Below are positions 25,378-34,914 of a DNA stretch of 64,000 bases, in pieces. The stretch is from Kribbella capetownensis. GTDB lineage: Bacteria; Actinomycetota; Actinomycetes; Propionibacteriales; Kribbellaceae. Both the position numbers and the translations under genes were made by a program. Position 1 is the stretch's first letter, and every line of letters starts with the position of its first letter. Below the pieces are notes generated by a model that was not told the DNA's origin, made no database searches, and saw nothing but the letters and a program-made list of their open reading frames with translations. The DNA lies in NCBI RefSeq assembly GCF_004331485.1, contig NZ_SJKD01000005.1:62001-126000 (forward strand). The letters are read 5' to 3'.

Positions 25378-26458
25378 TCAGACGGTGGTGTGCGGCGCGG
25401 CCGGTAGTTCGACTGTTACCCGGAGGCCGCCGTTGGGGCGAGGAGTGAGGGTGAGGGTTCCGTCGTGGGCTTGGGTGATGCTTCTGACGATGGCCAAGCC
25501 GAGGCCGACGCCCGCGTGGTCGGTGCGGATGCGCTGAGTGCCGCGCTGGAACGGCTCAGCGAGCGTGGAGACCAGTTGTGGCGTGAGCTTCTCGCCGGTG
25601 TTCTCGACGGTGAGCAGTACGGTCCTGGGGCGGGTGCTCGTCGTGACCCACACGGTGCCGTGGTCGGGCAGGTTGTGCACGATCGCGTTGTGCACGAGGT
25701 TCGTTGTCAGCTGCAACAGCAGCGCGTGGGAGCCGATCGTGGGGGTGATGGTGCCGGAGGTCTCGATGGTGAGGCCTTGTTTCTCGGCGAGTGCGAGGAG
25801 CGTCTCGGTGGCTTCTTCGGCCAGCAGGGACAGGTCGACGTGTTCCCGGGTGAAGGATCGCTGGTCGGCGCGGCTGAGCACGAGCAGTGCTTCGGTGAGG
25901 TCGATCGCCCGGGTGTTGACGGCGTGCAGGCGGTCGACCAGGACGCGGTTGTCGCCGTTCAGATCGTTGCGGGCCACCTCGAGAAGGGTCTGCGTGATCG
26001 CCAATGGCGTACGCAGTTCGTGGGAGGCGTTCGCCGCGAATCTCCGCTGTTCGGCGTCGTGTGCTTCGAGCCGGGCGAGCATGGTGTCGAAGGCGTCGGC
26101 GAGTTCGCGGAACTCATCCTCGCGGCCTTCCAGCATGATCCGGTGCGAGAGCGATCCGTTCGTCGCCTGCCGGGCGGCGTTGGTGATGCGAGTCAGCGGC
26201 GCGAGCATGCTGCCGGCCAGGATCCAGCCTCCGACCAGACCGACGACCAGCAGGAACATCAGCATCATGATGGCCTTGGGGAGGAAGGCCGCCATCAGGG
26301 CGGAGCGGTCGGGCAAAGAGAACGGCGAGGGCGAGAGCCGAACCGGTACGTAACGCAGCAGGAACACCCACACGACCGCGAGCAGCGAGACACCGACAAG
26401 CATCACGAGCCCCGCATAGCTGAGCGTGAGTTTGAGGCGAACGCTCCAACCAGGCTCC

Positions 26459-26466
<8 letters not shown>
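25378..26466 (-). CDS. vanS: VanS sensor histidine kinase
   Basis: A 362-residue sensor kinase. TM1 is about residues 14-37 and TM2 about 64-84, with only some 25 residues outside, as in the short actinobacterial VanS proteins. HAMP follows (about 85-138). The phosphorylated His149 is in FAANASHELRTPLAITQ. The N box (HALLLQLTTNLVHNAI), G1 and G2 (TDHAGVGLGLAIVRSI) boxes are intact. In this family glycopeptide exposure makes VanS phosphorylate VanR. The GTG at 26466 has GGGAGG upstream and overlaps vanR by 8 bases. Assignment as VanS rests on the adjoining van genes. Confidence 0.88.
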
Positions 26467-27133
<667 letters not shown>

Positions 27134-27160
27134 ACTCTTGATGTTACGAGCTGGACCATA

Positions 27161-27221
27161 TCGTCGGCGTATCCAAAACCGGATACGCGCCGGCAACAGC
27201 ACGCTGCCTTGACTGAAACGC
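27161..27221 (+). promoter_or_regulatory. VanR-controlled promoter of vanYKZ (copy 1)
   Basis: This 61-base region ending at the vanY ATG matches the 61 bases before vanH at about 60% of positions without a gap. The best block starts TCGTCGGC, then TATC and AAA, then ATAC; later parts share CAACA and TTGACT (27209-27214). An imperfect dyad GTATCC/GGATAC (27169-27174 and 27181-27186) is present here. It lies 28 bases upstream of vanR too, so it may also control vanRS. Confidence 0.75.
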
Positions 27222-27836
27222 ATGTCAGCCACCGAACCGGCACAGGCAGCAGGCCGCCGTACCAAACTGACCGTCCGTGCGGCATTCGTCGTCGCCAATG
27301 TGGCGCTTGTCGGCGTCTTCATCCATCAGTCGTTGGCGACGTCATCATTCCCGGTCGCTTCGCCCAGCGACGCTCGGCACGGTGCACTGGCCGATGGCTT
27401 CGTCCCTGCCGGCGTGAAGGTTTTCGACGACGAGATTCCCGGTGTGGCCAACCTCGACCCGGAACTGCTCGGTGCGCTGCGCAGAGCCGCGACGGATGCC
27501 GCGCACGACGGGGTCGAGTTCTTCGTCAACAGTGGCTGGCGCTCCCCGGCGTACCAGGAGCAACTGCTGACTGAGGCGGTCTCGAAGTACGGCTCGCGGG
27601 AAGAGGCCGCGCGATGGGTTGCGACTCCCGACACGTCGCCACACGTGTTGGGGCAGGCGATCGACATCGGGCGCTCAGACGCGACGGCATGGCTGTCCAA
27701 GCACGGCGCCGCGTACGGGCTGTGCCAGATCTACGACAACGAGCCCTGGCATTACGAACTGCGCCCTGAAGCCGTCGATCACGGGTGTCCACCCAGGTAC
27801 GCCGACCCCACGCACGACCCGCGGATGCAGCGGTGA
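27222..27836 (+). CDS. vanY: VanY-type D,D-carboxypeptidase
   Basis: A 204-residue membrane-anchored peptidase. Residues about 16-36 are an N-terminal signal anchor and the rest is extracellular. The VanY zinc motif is intact: SPHVLGQAID (His141, Asp148) and NEPWHYE (Glu174, His177). It removes the last D-Ala from pentapeptide stems that escape VanX. It opens the vanY-vanK-vanZ operon behind a VanR-type promoter. No ribosome site is visible, so a leaderless transcript is possible. The stop overlaps the next start (GTGA). Confidence 0.87.
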   Translation: MSATEPAQAAGRRTKLTVRAAFVVANVALVGVFIHQSLATSSFPVASPSDARHGALADGFVPAGVKVFDDEIPGVANLDPELLGALRRAATDAAHDGVEFFVNSGWRSPAYQEQLLTEAVSKYGSREEAARWVATPDTSPHVLGQAIDIGRSDATAWLSKHGAAYGLCQIYDNEPWHYELRPEAVDHGCPPRYADPTHDPRMQR

Positions 27837-28987
27837 CCCTGACTGTCCAGCCGATCAGCTCCGCCGAGCATTTGGCGTTCGTGCAGGCACAGCGGGCGGT
27901 CAGTTTCCTGCAGACGCCGGCGTGGGGGAGCGTCAAGACCGAGTGGCGCAGCGAGTCTCTTGGCTGGTACGACGGCCGGCGGCTGGTCGGAGCAGGACTG
28001 GTACTTCACCGGCCCGTGCCGCGGCTCGAGCGCTACACGCTGGCGTATCTGCCCGAGGGACCGGTGATCGACTGGACCGGCGAGCTCGACGCGTGGCTCG
28101 ATCCGCTGGCCGCGTACCTCAAGGCAGGCGGCGCGTTCGCGATCCGGCTTGGTCCGCCGGTGCGCACGGACACTTGGTGTGCTGCCCGGGTCAAGGAGGG
28201 CATTGCTGACCCGGGCATCGAGCGGCTCACCGACCTACCCAGCCAGCAGGTCGACCCGGTCGGTGCCCGGGTGACGAGCCAGCTGCGCGACGCCGGCTGG
28301 CTGCCGCAGAGTCCGGAGGACGGGTTCGGCGCTGGGCATCCGCAGTACAACTTTGTGCTTCCGCTGGTGGGCAGGACTGAGGAGGATCTGCTCAAGGGCA
28401 TGAACCAGTTGTGGCGCCGCAACATCAAGAGGGCGGCCAAGGAGGGTGTCGAGGTCACGGTCGGCGACGTCACGGTCGACGAGGGTCTGAAGGCGTTTCA
28501 CGACCTGTACGTCCACACGGCCGAGCGCGACCACTTCACGCCCCGGCCGCTGCGCTACTTCGAGACAATGGTCGCGGCGATGAATGGCGAGGACCCCGAA
28601 CGGCTCAGGCTCTACCTGGCCCGCCACCAGGGCGACCTGGTTGCCGCCACCATCATGGTCCGCGTGGGCGCCCAGGCTTGGTACTCGTATGGCGCCTCCT
28701 CCACCGAGAAGCGTGAGGTGCGCGGATCGAACGCCTGCCAGTGGGCGATGATCCGCGACTCGCTGGAGGCAGGCTGCGATGTCTACAATCTGCGCGGCAT
28801 CACCCCTACTCTTGACGCCGCCGACCCGCACGTCGGGCTGATCCAGTTCAAGGTCGGCACCGGCGGACAGGCCGTGCGGTACGTCGGGGAGTGGGATCTG
28901 CCGCTGCGGCCGATGGTCTACCGAGCCTTCGACGTGTACATGCGCCGACGCGAGTCCATGAGGAGGCGGAAGGTGGGGGTCGCGTGA
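27833..28987 (+). CDS. vanK: FemABX-like peptidyltransferase (VanK)
   Basis: A 384-residue Fem-family aminoacyl transferase with two GNAT-like halves. Family features are LPEGPVIDW in the first half, NIKRAAKEGVEV (the helical arm region) and YSYGASSTEKREVRGSNA then GVCDVYNLRGI-type residues near the end (CDVYNLRGITPTLD). In Streptomyces coelicolor VanK adds the Gly branch to precursors ending in D-Lac, which the housekeeping FemX cannot use. The same role is inferred here. The GTG at 27833 overlaps the vanY stop by 4 bases, as does its own stop with vanZ. Confidence 0.88.
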   Translation: MTLTVQPISSAEHLAFVQAQRAVSFLQTPAWGSVKTEWRSESLGWYDGRRLVGAGLVLHRPVPRLERYTLAYLPEGPVIDWTGELDAWLDPLAAYLKAGGAFAIRLGPPVRTDTWCAARVKEGIADPGIERLTDLPSQQVDPVGARVTSQLRDAGWLPQSPEDGFGAGHPQYNFVLPLVGRTEEDLLKGMNQLWRRNIKRAAKEGVEVTVGDVTVDEGLKAFHDLYVHTAERDHFTPRPLRYFETMVAAMNGEDPERLRLYLARHQGDLVAATIMVRVGAQAWYSYGASSTEKREVRGSNACQWAMIRDSLEAGCDVYNLRGITPTLDAADPHVGLIQFKVGTGGQAVRYVGEWDLPLRPMVYRAFDVYMRRRESMRRRKVGVA

Positions 28988-29538
28988 TCATGAACGGGTG
29001 GCACCGCTGGTTCGAGACGTTCACCGGCGTGGCGTTCCTGACCGTCATCGTGCTGCCGGCAGCCGTGCTGGTGGTGTGCGCGCTTGCACGCTGGCGGACC
29101 GCCGCTGGCGCTCCGCGGCCATGGCGTACCTCGCTCGCGGAGGTCGGCATCGTCTACGGGACGGTGCCGTGGGTGTGGATGATCCTGTTGCCGGGCAGCC
29201 GGGCCGGTGAGGTTCCTGGTCGAGTGAGCCTCGTACCGCTGCGGGACCTACTCACGATGTCGACGCCGCAGATTGTCGGCAATCTACTGGTGTTCGCGGC
29301 GCTGGGGTTCTTCGTCCCACTGCGGTTCGCTGCGATGGCGTCGCTCCCGCGGATCCTGGCGCTCGCGGCGGGCTGCTCGGTCCTGGTCGAGGTCGCGCGG
29401 TACGTCCTGCGGCTGGATCGGGTGTCCTCTGTGGACGACGTACTGCTCAACACCGCCGGCGCGGGGCTGGCCGCGTTGGCGTCGTACCGCTGGTGGCGCA
29501 TGCCTGTGCTGACTCGGCCGCAGGTTACCCGTCGTTAG
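28984..29538 (+). CDS. vanZ: VanZ-like membrane protein
   Basis: A 184-residue membrane protein of the VanZ family with four or five hydrophobic helices. The family core is VSLVPLRDLL, then QIVGNLLVFAALGFFVPLRF, and SVDDVLLNTAGAGLAALASY near the end. VanZ gives low-level teicoplanin resistance in enterococci and lipoglycopeptide tolerance elsewhere. The GTG at 28984 overlaps the vanK stop (GTGA); an ATG two codons on is possible. It ends the first van operon. Confidence 0.85.
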   Translation: MIMNGWHRWFETFTGVAFLTVIVLPAAVLVVCALARWRTAAGAPRPWRTSLAEVGIVYGTVPWVWMILLPGSRAGEVPGRVSLVPLRDLLTMSTPQIVGNLLVFAALGFFVPLRFAAMASLPRILALAAGCSVLVEVARYVLRLDRVSSVDDVLLNTAGAGLAALASYRWWRMPVLTRPQVTRR

Positions 29539-29542
29539 CATT

Positions 29543-29603
29543 TCGTCGGCATATCAAAATCCACATACAGGCGGACAACACCGGGCCCCTTTGACTAGGT
29601 GGC
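29543..29603 (+). promoter_or_regulatory. VanR-controlled promoter of vanHAX (copy 2)
   Basis: This is the second copy of the 61-base region seen before vanY, at exactly the same distance from the ATG. It shares TCGTCGGC, TATC, AAA, ATAC, CAACA and TTGACT (29591-29596) at matching positions. Unlike copy 1, the GTATCC/GGATAC dyad is not kept (ATATCA, ACATAC), so the direct element may be what VanR reads. Confidence 0.78.
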
Positions 29604-30632
29604 ATGACCTACAGCGAACCAGCGGCGCTCCGTCGATGGCTGGCGTCTTCCACCTCGACCACCCCGGTCACGGGAATCACGATCTTTGGATGCGAGCAGG
29701 ACGAGGCGGTCCTCTTTCGACAATTGGCACCTCGTTTTGGCGTCATGCCGACCATCACAGCAGCAGCGGTATCTGAAGCGAACGTCGAACTGGCCGCCGG
29801 AAATCGCTGCATCAGTGTCGGTCACAAGACTCCGATCACCAACGCCACCCTTCTGGCGCTCAGCCGGACCGGCGTGGAGTACGTCTCCACGAGAAGCGTC
29901 GGATACAACCACATCGATGTGAAGTACGCCGAGAGCGTCGGGATCCTGGTCGAGAACGTCGACTATTCGCCCGACGGCGTGGCCGACTACACGTTGATGC
30001 TCATGTTGATGGCGGTGCGGGACGCGAAATCCATCCTGCGCCGTGCGGATGTCCATGACTACAGGCTGAATGAGGTGCGCGGGAAGGAACTCCGCGACCT
30101 GACTGTCGGGGTCATCGGCACAGGCCGCATCGGCACCGCGGTCATGGACAGGGTGCGAGGCTTCGGCTGCAGGGTCTTGGCCTATGACAAGCGCCCCAAG
30201 GCTGGTGCGAATTTCGTACGGCTCGATGAACTGCTCGAGCAGAGCGACATCGTCACGCTCCATACGCCGCTCACCGCGGAGACACACCATCTCTTGAATC
30301 GTCAGCGCATCAAGCAGCTGAAGCACGGCGCGTTGATCGTCAACACCGGGCGCGGTGCCCTGATCGACACCGAGGCGCTGGTTCAAGCCGTGGAAAACGG
30401 AAGCCTCGGTGCTGCGGCACTGGACGTCCTCGAAGGAGAGGAAGGAATCTTCTACGCCGACTGCAGGAATCAGCCCATCGACAGCAAGTTGCTGTTGCGG
30501 CTGCACGAGTTGCCAACTGTGCTGATCAGTCCGCACACCGCCTACTACACCGACCGTGCCCTGAGGGACACCATCGAGAATTCTCTGACCAACTGCCTGG
30601 CATTCGAACACAGAAAGCAGCAATGGATATGA
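29604..30632 (+). CDS. vanH: VanH D-lactate dehydrogenase
   Basis: A 342-residue D-2-hydroxyacid dehydrogenase that reduces pyruvate to D-lactate for VanA. The NAD-binding motif is GVIGTGRIGTAVMD (169-182). Catalytic residues are Arg250 (NTGRGALID), the acid in LDVLEGEEG (about 274-281) and His311 (ISPHTAYYTD). The sequence SVGYNHIDVKYAESVGI and DYSPDGVADYTL is characteristic of VanH/D-LDH. AGGTGG sits one base before the ATG. It starts the second van operon; the last 10 bases overlap vanA. Confidence 0.95.
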   Translation: MTYSEPAALRRWLASSTSTTPVTGITIFGCEQDEAVLFRQLAPRFGVMPTITAAAVSEANVELAAGNRCISVGHKTPITNATLLALSRTGVEYVSTRSVGYNHIDVKYAESVGILVENVDYSPDGVADYTLMLMLMAVRDAKSILRRADVHDYRLNEVRGKELRDLTVGVIGTGRIGTAVMDRVRGFGCRVLAYDKRPKAGANFVRLDELLEQSDIVTLHTPLTAETHHLLNRQRIKQLKHGALIVNTGRGALIDTEALVQAVENGSLGAAALDVLEGEEGIFYADCRNQPIDSKLLLRLHELPTVLISPHTAYYTDRALRDTIENSLTNCLAFEHRKQQWI

Positions 30633-31660
30633 AGATCGGCATTCTGTTCGGCGGCTGTTCCGAAGAACACCCCATCTCCGTCAAGTCCGCGCAGGAGATC
30701 GCGCAACATCTCGATCTGGAAAAGTACGAACCGTACTACATCGGGATCACGGCGAGCGGTGCTTGGCTGCTCTGCGACGGCCCGGACGTCGGCTGGGAGA
30801 CCGGTGACTGCCGTCCGGTCGTTCTGTCTCCGGACCGAGATGTCCACGGGCTGCTGGTCCTGGAGCAGGGACGCTACGAGACGATCAGCCTGGACGTGGT
30901 GTTGCCCGTTCTCCACGGCAAGTTCGGCGAGGACGGCGCGATTCAGGGCTTGCTGGAGCTCTCCGGCATCCCCTACGCGGGCTGCGACATCCAAGGTTCG
31001 GCCCTGTGCATGGACAAGTCGCTGGCCTATATCGTCGCCGGCAGTGCGGGGATCGCTACGCCGAAGTTCTGGATCGTCTCGGCGGACGAGAACATCGAAG
31101 CCGACCAGTTGTCCTATCCCGTCTTTGTGAAGCCGGCCCGTTCGGGATCGTCGTTCGGTGTCAGCAAAGTGTCCCGGAAGGAAGAGCTGCCGGGGGCCTT
31201 GGAGTTCGCGCGGCAGTACGACTCGAAGGTGTTGATCGAAGCGGCTGTCGTCGGCAGCGAGGTCGGGTGTGCCGTCCTGGGGAACGATCTGGATCTGGTG
31301 GTCGGCGAGGTCGATCGGATCGCGCTGTCTCATGGCTTCTTCCGAATCCATCAGGAGAGTTCGCCCGAGACCGGTTCTGACAACTCGACGCCGATCGTTC
31401 CGGCTGACATCTCGGCAGAAGCGCGTTCGCTCGTTCAGGAGACAGCGAAGGCCATCTATCGCGCCTTGCGCTGCAGGGGACTCGCCCGGGTGGACATGTT
31501 CCTCACCGACGACGGGGAGGTGGTCCTCAACGAGGTCAACACGTTCCCCGGCATGACGTCGTACAGCCGTTATCCGAGGATGATGGCCGCCGCCGGGATG
31601 CCACTGGCCGAGGTGATCGACGGAATGGTGTCGCTGGCGGTGACGGGGAAGATCCGGTGA
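30623..31660 (+). CDS. vanA: VanA-type D-Ala-D-Lac ligase
   Basis: A 345-residue ATP-grasp ligase joining D-Ala to D-Lac. ATP-grasp elements are YPVFVKPARSGSSFGVSK and ARVDMFLTDDGEVVLNEVNT. The omega loop reads FFRIHQESSPETGSDN, with His243 at the place of the His that favours D-Lac in VanA; ordinary Ddl enzymes have Tyr there. This makes a D-Lac ligase the reading, in preference to a housekeeping Ddl. The ATG at 30623 overlaps vanH, and the stop overlaps vanX (GTGA). Confidence 0.95.
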   Translation: MDMKIGILFGGCSEEHPISVKSAQEIAQHLDLEKYEPYYIGITASGAWLLCDGPDVGWETGDCRPVVLSPDRDVHGLLVLEQGRYETISLDVVLPVLHGKFGEDGAIQGLLELSGIPYAGCDIQGSALCMDKSLAYIVAGSAGIATPKFWIVSADENIEADQLSYPVFVKPARSGSSFGVSKVSRKEELPGALEFARQYDSKVLIEAAVVGSEVGCAVLGNDLDLVVGEVDRIALSHGFFRIHQESSPETGSDNSTPIVPADISAEARSLVQETAKAIYRALRCRGLARVDMFLTDDGEVVLNEVNTFPGMTSYSRYPRMMAAAGMPLAEVIDGMVSLAVTGKIR

Positions 31661-32265
31661 ACGCTGATCTTGTCTTCGTGGACGAGTTGGTCCCCGGCGT
31701 ACGGTGGGACGCCAAGTACGCCACCTGGGACAACTTCACCGGCAAGCCGGTCGACGGCTATCTGGCCAACCGAATTGTCGGTACGACGGCCTTGTGCGCG
31801 GCCCTCGAACGAGCACAGGAGTCGGCCGCTTCCCTCGGCTTCGGTTTGCTTCTCTGGGACGGCTATCGGCCTCAACGTGCTGTGGACAGTTTTCTGCGCT
31901 GGTCGAAGCAGCCCGAGGATGGGCGGACGAAGCTACGGCACTATCCGAAGATCGACAGAGCCGAGATGTTCGACAGGGGATATGTCGCCGCCAGGTCAGG
32001 CCACACTCGGGGCAGCACGGTTGACTTGACGCTCTTTCACTTGACCACTGGTGAACTCGCCTCGATGGGCGGTGACCATGACCTGATGGATTCGGTCTCA
32101 CGTCATGGAGCGGAGGGAATCACGCCGATCGAAGCCGCGAACCGTCTGTGCCTTCGCTCTGTCATGGAGTCCAGCGGGTTCAGTTCCTACGACTGCGAGT
32201 GGTGGCATTACACACTGCAGGACGAACCGTATCCGGACACCTACTTCGACTTCCTCATCGCGTGA
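31657..32265 (+). CDS. vanX: VanX D-Ala-D-Ala dipeptidase
   Basis: A 202-residue zinc dipeptidase that hydrolyses D-Ala-D-Ala so that only D-Ala-D-Lac enters precursors. All family residues keep their classical numbers: Arg71 (DGYRPQRA), zinc ligands His116 and Asp123 (SGHTRGSTVD), Glu181 and His184 (CEWWHY). The GTG at 31657 overlaps the vanA stop. Its own stop overlaps the next GNAT gene by 4 bases. Confidence 0.96.
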   Translation: MNADLVFVDELVPGVRWDAKYATWDNFTGKPVDGYLANRIVGTTALCAALERAQESAASLGFGLLLWDGYRPQRAVDSFLRWSKQPEDGRTKLRHYPKIDRAEMFDRGYVAARSGHTRGSTVDLTLFHLTTGELASMGGDHDLMDSVSRHGAEGITPIEAANRLCLRSVMESSGFSSYDCEWWHYTLQDEPYPDTYFDFLIA

Positions 32266-32729
32266 TCGGCGCGGCGAGCGTGCAGATACGACCGGCACAC
32301 ATGACCGATGCGGTGGCCGTCAACGAACTGCTTGAGCAGCTCGGGTATGCCCAAGCCGGCACCGCGACAACAGCAGCCCGAATCCAGACCTGGGGTGACG
32401 ACTCCTCGAGCGCTGCCTATGTGGCCGATGCCGACGGCAACCTTCTCGGCCTGGTCGCGGTCCACATCTGTCCGTTCTTCCAGCTCGCCGGCTCCTCGGG
32501 CCGGATCGTCGCTCTGGTCGTCTCCGACCACGCACGCGGCCAGGGCATTGGCGGTCAGTTGGTAGCGGCGGCGGAATCGTTCGCTGCGAGTCGTGGATGC
32601 GCACGCATGGAGGTCACCAGCGCGGACCGCCGCCAAGACGCACACACCTTCTACCGACACCGCGGCTACCTCGACCAAACAGGAACGTCCTCCCGCTTCC
32701 TGCGCGACCTCAGTGGGACAGCTCACTGA
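32262..32729 (+). CDS. GNAT acetyltransferase, fourth gene of the vanHAX operon
   Basis: A 155-residue GNAT protein. The acetyl-CoA-binding motif A is VVSDHARGQGIGGQLVAAAE, with motif B near TFYRHRGYLDQTG. The GTG at 32262 overlaps the vanX stop (GTGA), as at every other junction here, so it is almost certainly co-induced with glycopeptide resistance. Its substrate is unknown: candidates are the antibiotic, a cell-wall precursor or a protein. Nothing in the classical van clusters corresponds to it, as far as I know. A strong terminator follows. Confidence 0.85.
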   Translation: MIGAASVQIRPAHMTDAVAVNELLEQLGYAQAGTATTAARIQTWGDDSSSAAYVADADGNLLGLVAVHICPFFQLAGSSGRIVALVVSDHARGQGIGGQLVAAAESFAASRGCARMEVTSADRRQDAHTFYRHRGYLDQTGTSSRFLRDLSGTAH

Positions 32730-32757
32730 CAGGGCCGAGCGCTGCAGTTCCTGAGGA

Positions 32758-32798
32758 CCGCGCAGCGGTGCGGTTGGTTGTTCCGCACCGCTGCGCGG
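32758..32798. terminator. Bidirectional terminator closing the van cluster
   Basis: CCGCGCAGCGGTGCGG (32758-32773) pairs perfectly with its complement at 32783-32798 across a T/G-rich 9-base loop. It lies 28 bases after the GNAT stop and 41 before the end of the converging peptidase gene. Confidence 0.78.
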
Positions 32799-32839
32799 GG
32801 TTGACCGGTAGCGACCGCCCGATCCTCGTCGGGGTGGTG

Positions 32840-34327
32840 TCAGGTTCTGGGGCAGAACGTGTCTCGTGGTGGGCGCTTGCCGTCAACCAGGAAGGTGGTC
32901 TCGAGGTTCTTGGCACAGGAGTTGTTGCCGAAGAGGTAGGACAGGTGGCCGCCTTGGTCGACGGTGATCAGGCGGGATCGCGCACCGAGCGTCCGGTGCA
33001 GCTCGACGGCACCGACGTACGGCGTGGCTGGATCGCGCAGATTGTTCACCAGCAGGATTGTCGACGATCCTGCTCTGCTGATGTCTACGCGCGGCTCAGC
33101 CTTGGCGGGCCAGAACGCACACGGCCAGACGCTGGCCGCCGCCGGGCCGAACAGGGGGTAGCGGACCCGGTCGACAGCCACGTGGCGCGGGTAGGTGTCG
33201 ATGTCCCGAGACCAACCGGGGGAGTTGCAGACCAGCGCCAGCATGCCGGAGAAGTCTCCGCCCGCGGGTGGAGGCGGCAGCTGCGGTGCCTGCCCGGCAG
33301 CGAGTGCCTGCAGGGCCGACGCCAGGGCCGGGAAGATCGAATCGCTGAACAGCATCCCGTACGTCATGGCGCGCAGAGCGGTCCCGCTGATTCCGGCGAC
33401 TGGTTCCCGGTCGAGGTTGTCGACAATCTGCAGGTACCGCGTCCGCACCTGCGCCGGGGTGGCACCGAGCCCGTACGTCGCGTCCTGAGACGCGGCCCAC
33501 CGTGCGAAGTCCGGGAACCGCAGCTCGAATCCCAGGCCCCACCGACGAGCACCGACGGCGTCGAGCCCACCGAGACCGCTGACGCTGTCGAAGACCATCC
33601 GATCAGTGCGCTTCGGGAACAGCGCGGCGTACAGCGTGCCGAGGTAGGTTCCGTGCGAGTACCCGAGGTACGAGATCCGCTGCTCGCCGAGAGCCTGGCG
33701 GATCCGGTCCATGTCCCTCGCGACGTTGGTGTTGGTGATGTAGGGCAGTAGATGCGCAGTACTGGACTGCGCGCACTGTTCGGCGATCTGCCGGGCGTCA
33801 GCGGCACGCTTGTTGACGTCCGCAGCCGTCCGTGCGTATGGCGGCGGGATCAGCGTGGCCGCCTGGTCGGGCCGGAGGTTGCAGGTGAGCGGCGTACTGC
33901 GCCCGATGCCGCGCGGGTCGAACTCGATGAGGTCGTACTTCTCCCGCACACTGGCCGGAAGGCCGAGCGACACGAGCGTGAGCGGCAGCGCCGCCTGCGA
34001 GTCACCCTGGCCGCCGATGTTGAGGAACAGCACGCCACGGCGGCGGGCGGGGTTGGTGCTCGGCAGTCGCGAGACCGCGATCTCGATGGTCTCGCCGGCG
34101 GGTTTCGCATAGTCCAGTGGGACAGTCACCGTGGTGCACTTGAGGCCCAGAGAGGGCTCGGGTACTCCGGGACAAGGCGCCCAAGATAGTGAGCTGTCAC
34201 CTACCTGTGCGGCCGAGGGCACCGGCGTGGTCGCTAGTGTGAGTCCGCCCGCCGCCGCGACGGCCGCCAGCACGGTGGCCACCACCCGTCGTCTGTGCGC
34301 GCGGAAGCGCTCGATGAATGAAGGCAT
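32840..34327 (-). CDS. Secreted alpha/beta hydrolase (tripeptidyl aminopeptidase-like)
   Basis: A 495-residue exported S33-type hydrolase of the actinobacterial TAP family. The signal peptide is about residues 1-40 (RRRVVATVLAAVAAAGGLTL). LDYAKPAGETIEIAVSRLPS and LIEFDPRGIGRSTPL are the usual strand segments. The nucleophile elbow is GYSHGT, where most family members have GYSYGT. A TAP-like C-terminal part holds the catalytic His (VDQGGHLSYLFGN). It probably removes short peptides from protein N-termini outside the cell. GAGGAAG precedes the ATG. Confidence 0.87.
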   Translation of the reverse strand: MPSFIERFRAHRRRVVATVLAAVAAAGGLTLATTPVPSAAQVGDSSLSWAPCPGVPEPSLGLKCTTVTVPLDYAKPAGETIEIAVSRLPSTNPARRRGVLFLNIGGQGDSQAALPLTLVSLGLPASVREKYDLIEFDPRGIGRSTPLTCNLRPDQAATLIPPPYARTAADVNKRAADARQIAEQCAQSSTAHLLPYITNTNVARDMDRIRQALGEQRISYLGYSHGTYLGTLYAALFPKRTDRMVFDSVSGLGGLDAVGARRWGLGFELRFPDFARWAASQDATYGLGATPAQVRTRYLQIVDNLDREPVAGISGTALRAMTYGMLFSDSIFPALASALQALAAGQAPQLPPPPAGGDFSGMLALVCNSPGWSRDIDTYPRHVAVDRVRYPLFGPAAASVWPCAFWPAKAEPRVDISRAGSSTILLVNNLRDPATPYVGAVELHRTLGARSRLITVDQGGHLSYLFGNNSCAKNLETTFLVDGKRPPRDTFCPRT

Positions 34328-34483
34328 GGCAACTTCCTCTCGTGTTGGTCGATCACGTCGCCTGCCAGTGCGTCGAACGAGGGACCGCCAGTTCGACAGG
34401 GCGTGCTACACCTGACGTGAACAGACCTGCCACCAGCCGACGACAGGCGGGCGATCGAGCCCAATCCTTGAAAGGTAGGAACC

Positions 34484-34672
34484 ATGGCGGTTATCACGAA
34501 GGCCGAGGCCATTGCGATCATTCGCCGCGCCTACGGCCCCGACGTTGCCGAATCGGTCGCAGACCAGTTGCCAGCTCAGTTCGACCCCGACAACGATGCC
34601 GACGCAGCGATGCTGAGCCGCCTCGGCCTCACCCGAGACGGCCTCGCCAACGCCCTGGGCGGCGAACTCTGA
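34484..34672 (+). CDS. Small conserved-looking hypothetical protein
   Basis: A 62-residue protein not recognised as a named family. It is mostly helical (KAEAIAIIRRAYGPDVAESV) with an acidic middle (FDPDNDADAAM) and no cysteines or membrane helix. AAAGG lies close to the ATG and codon use is normal for the region, so it looks like a real gene. It stands alone between the peptidase and a regulator remnant. Confidence 0.6.
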   Translation: MAVITKAEAIAIIRRAYGPDVAESVADQLPAQFDPDNDADAAMLSRLGLTRDGLANALGGEL

Positions 34673-34914
34673 CGCGTCTCCTACGTCGCCCGCTTGCTAC
34701 TGAGAGGTGGACACGGGCGGAGGTGGTTGCGGTGATCAAGGGGAGCAGAGCCGGGTGACGAATGCCGGCTGGGTTTGTCGTCTACTGGATGAGTTGCCGG
34801 GCGCTTGCGGCGCGGCGCTCGAAGACGGTGTCGCGCTCCTCGGCGGAGGTGGCCAGGGCGTGGTCACGAGCGGCTGGGTCGAGCTGGTCGACGTAGACCT
34901 GACCCTGGACGTAA

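Noticed and set aside
30623..31660. Housekeeping D-Ala-D-Ala ligase
   Set aside because: The omega loop has His243 where Ddl enzymes have Tyr, and the gene sits between vanH and vanX, so D-Ala-D-Lac ligase is the better reading.
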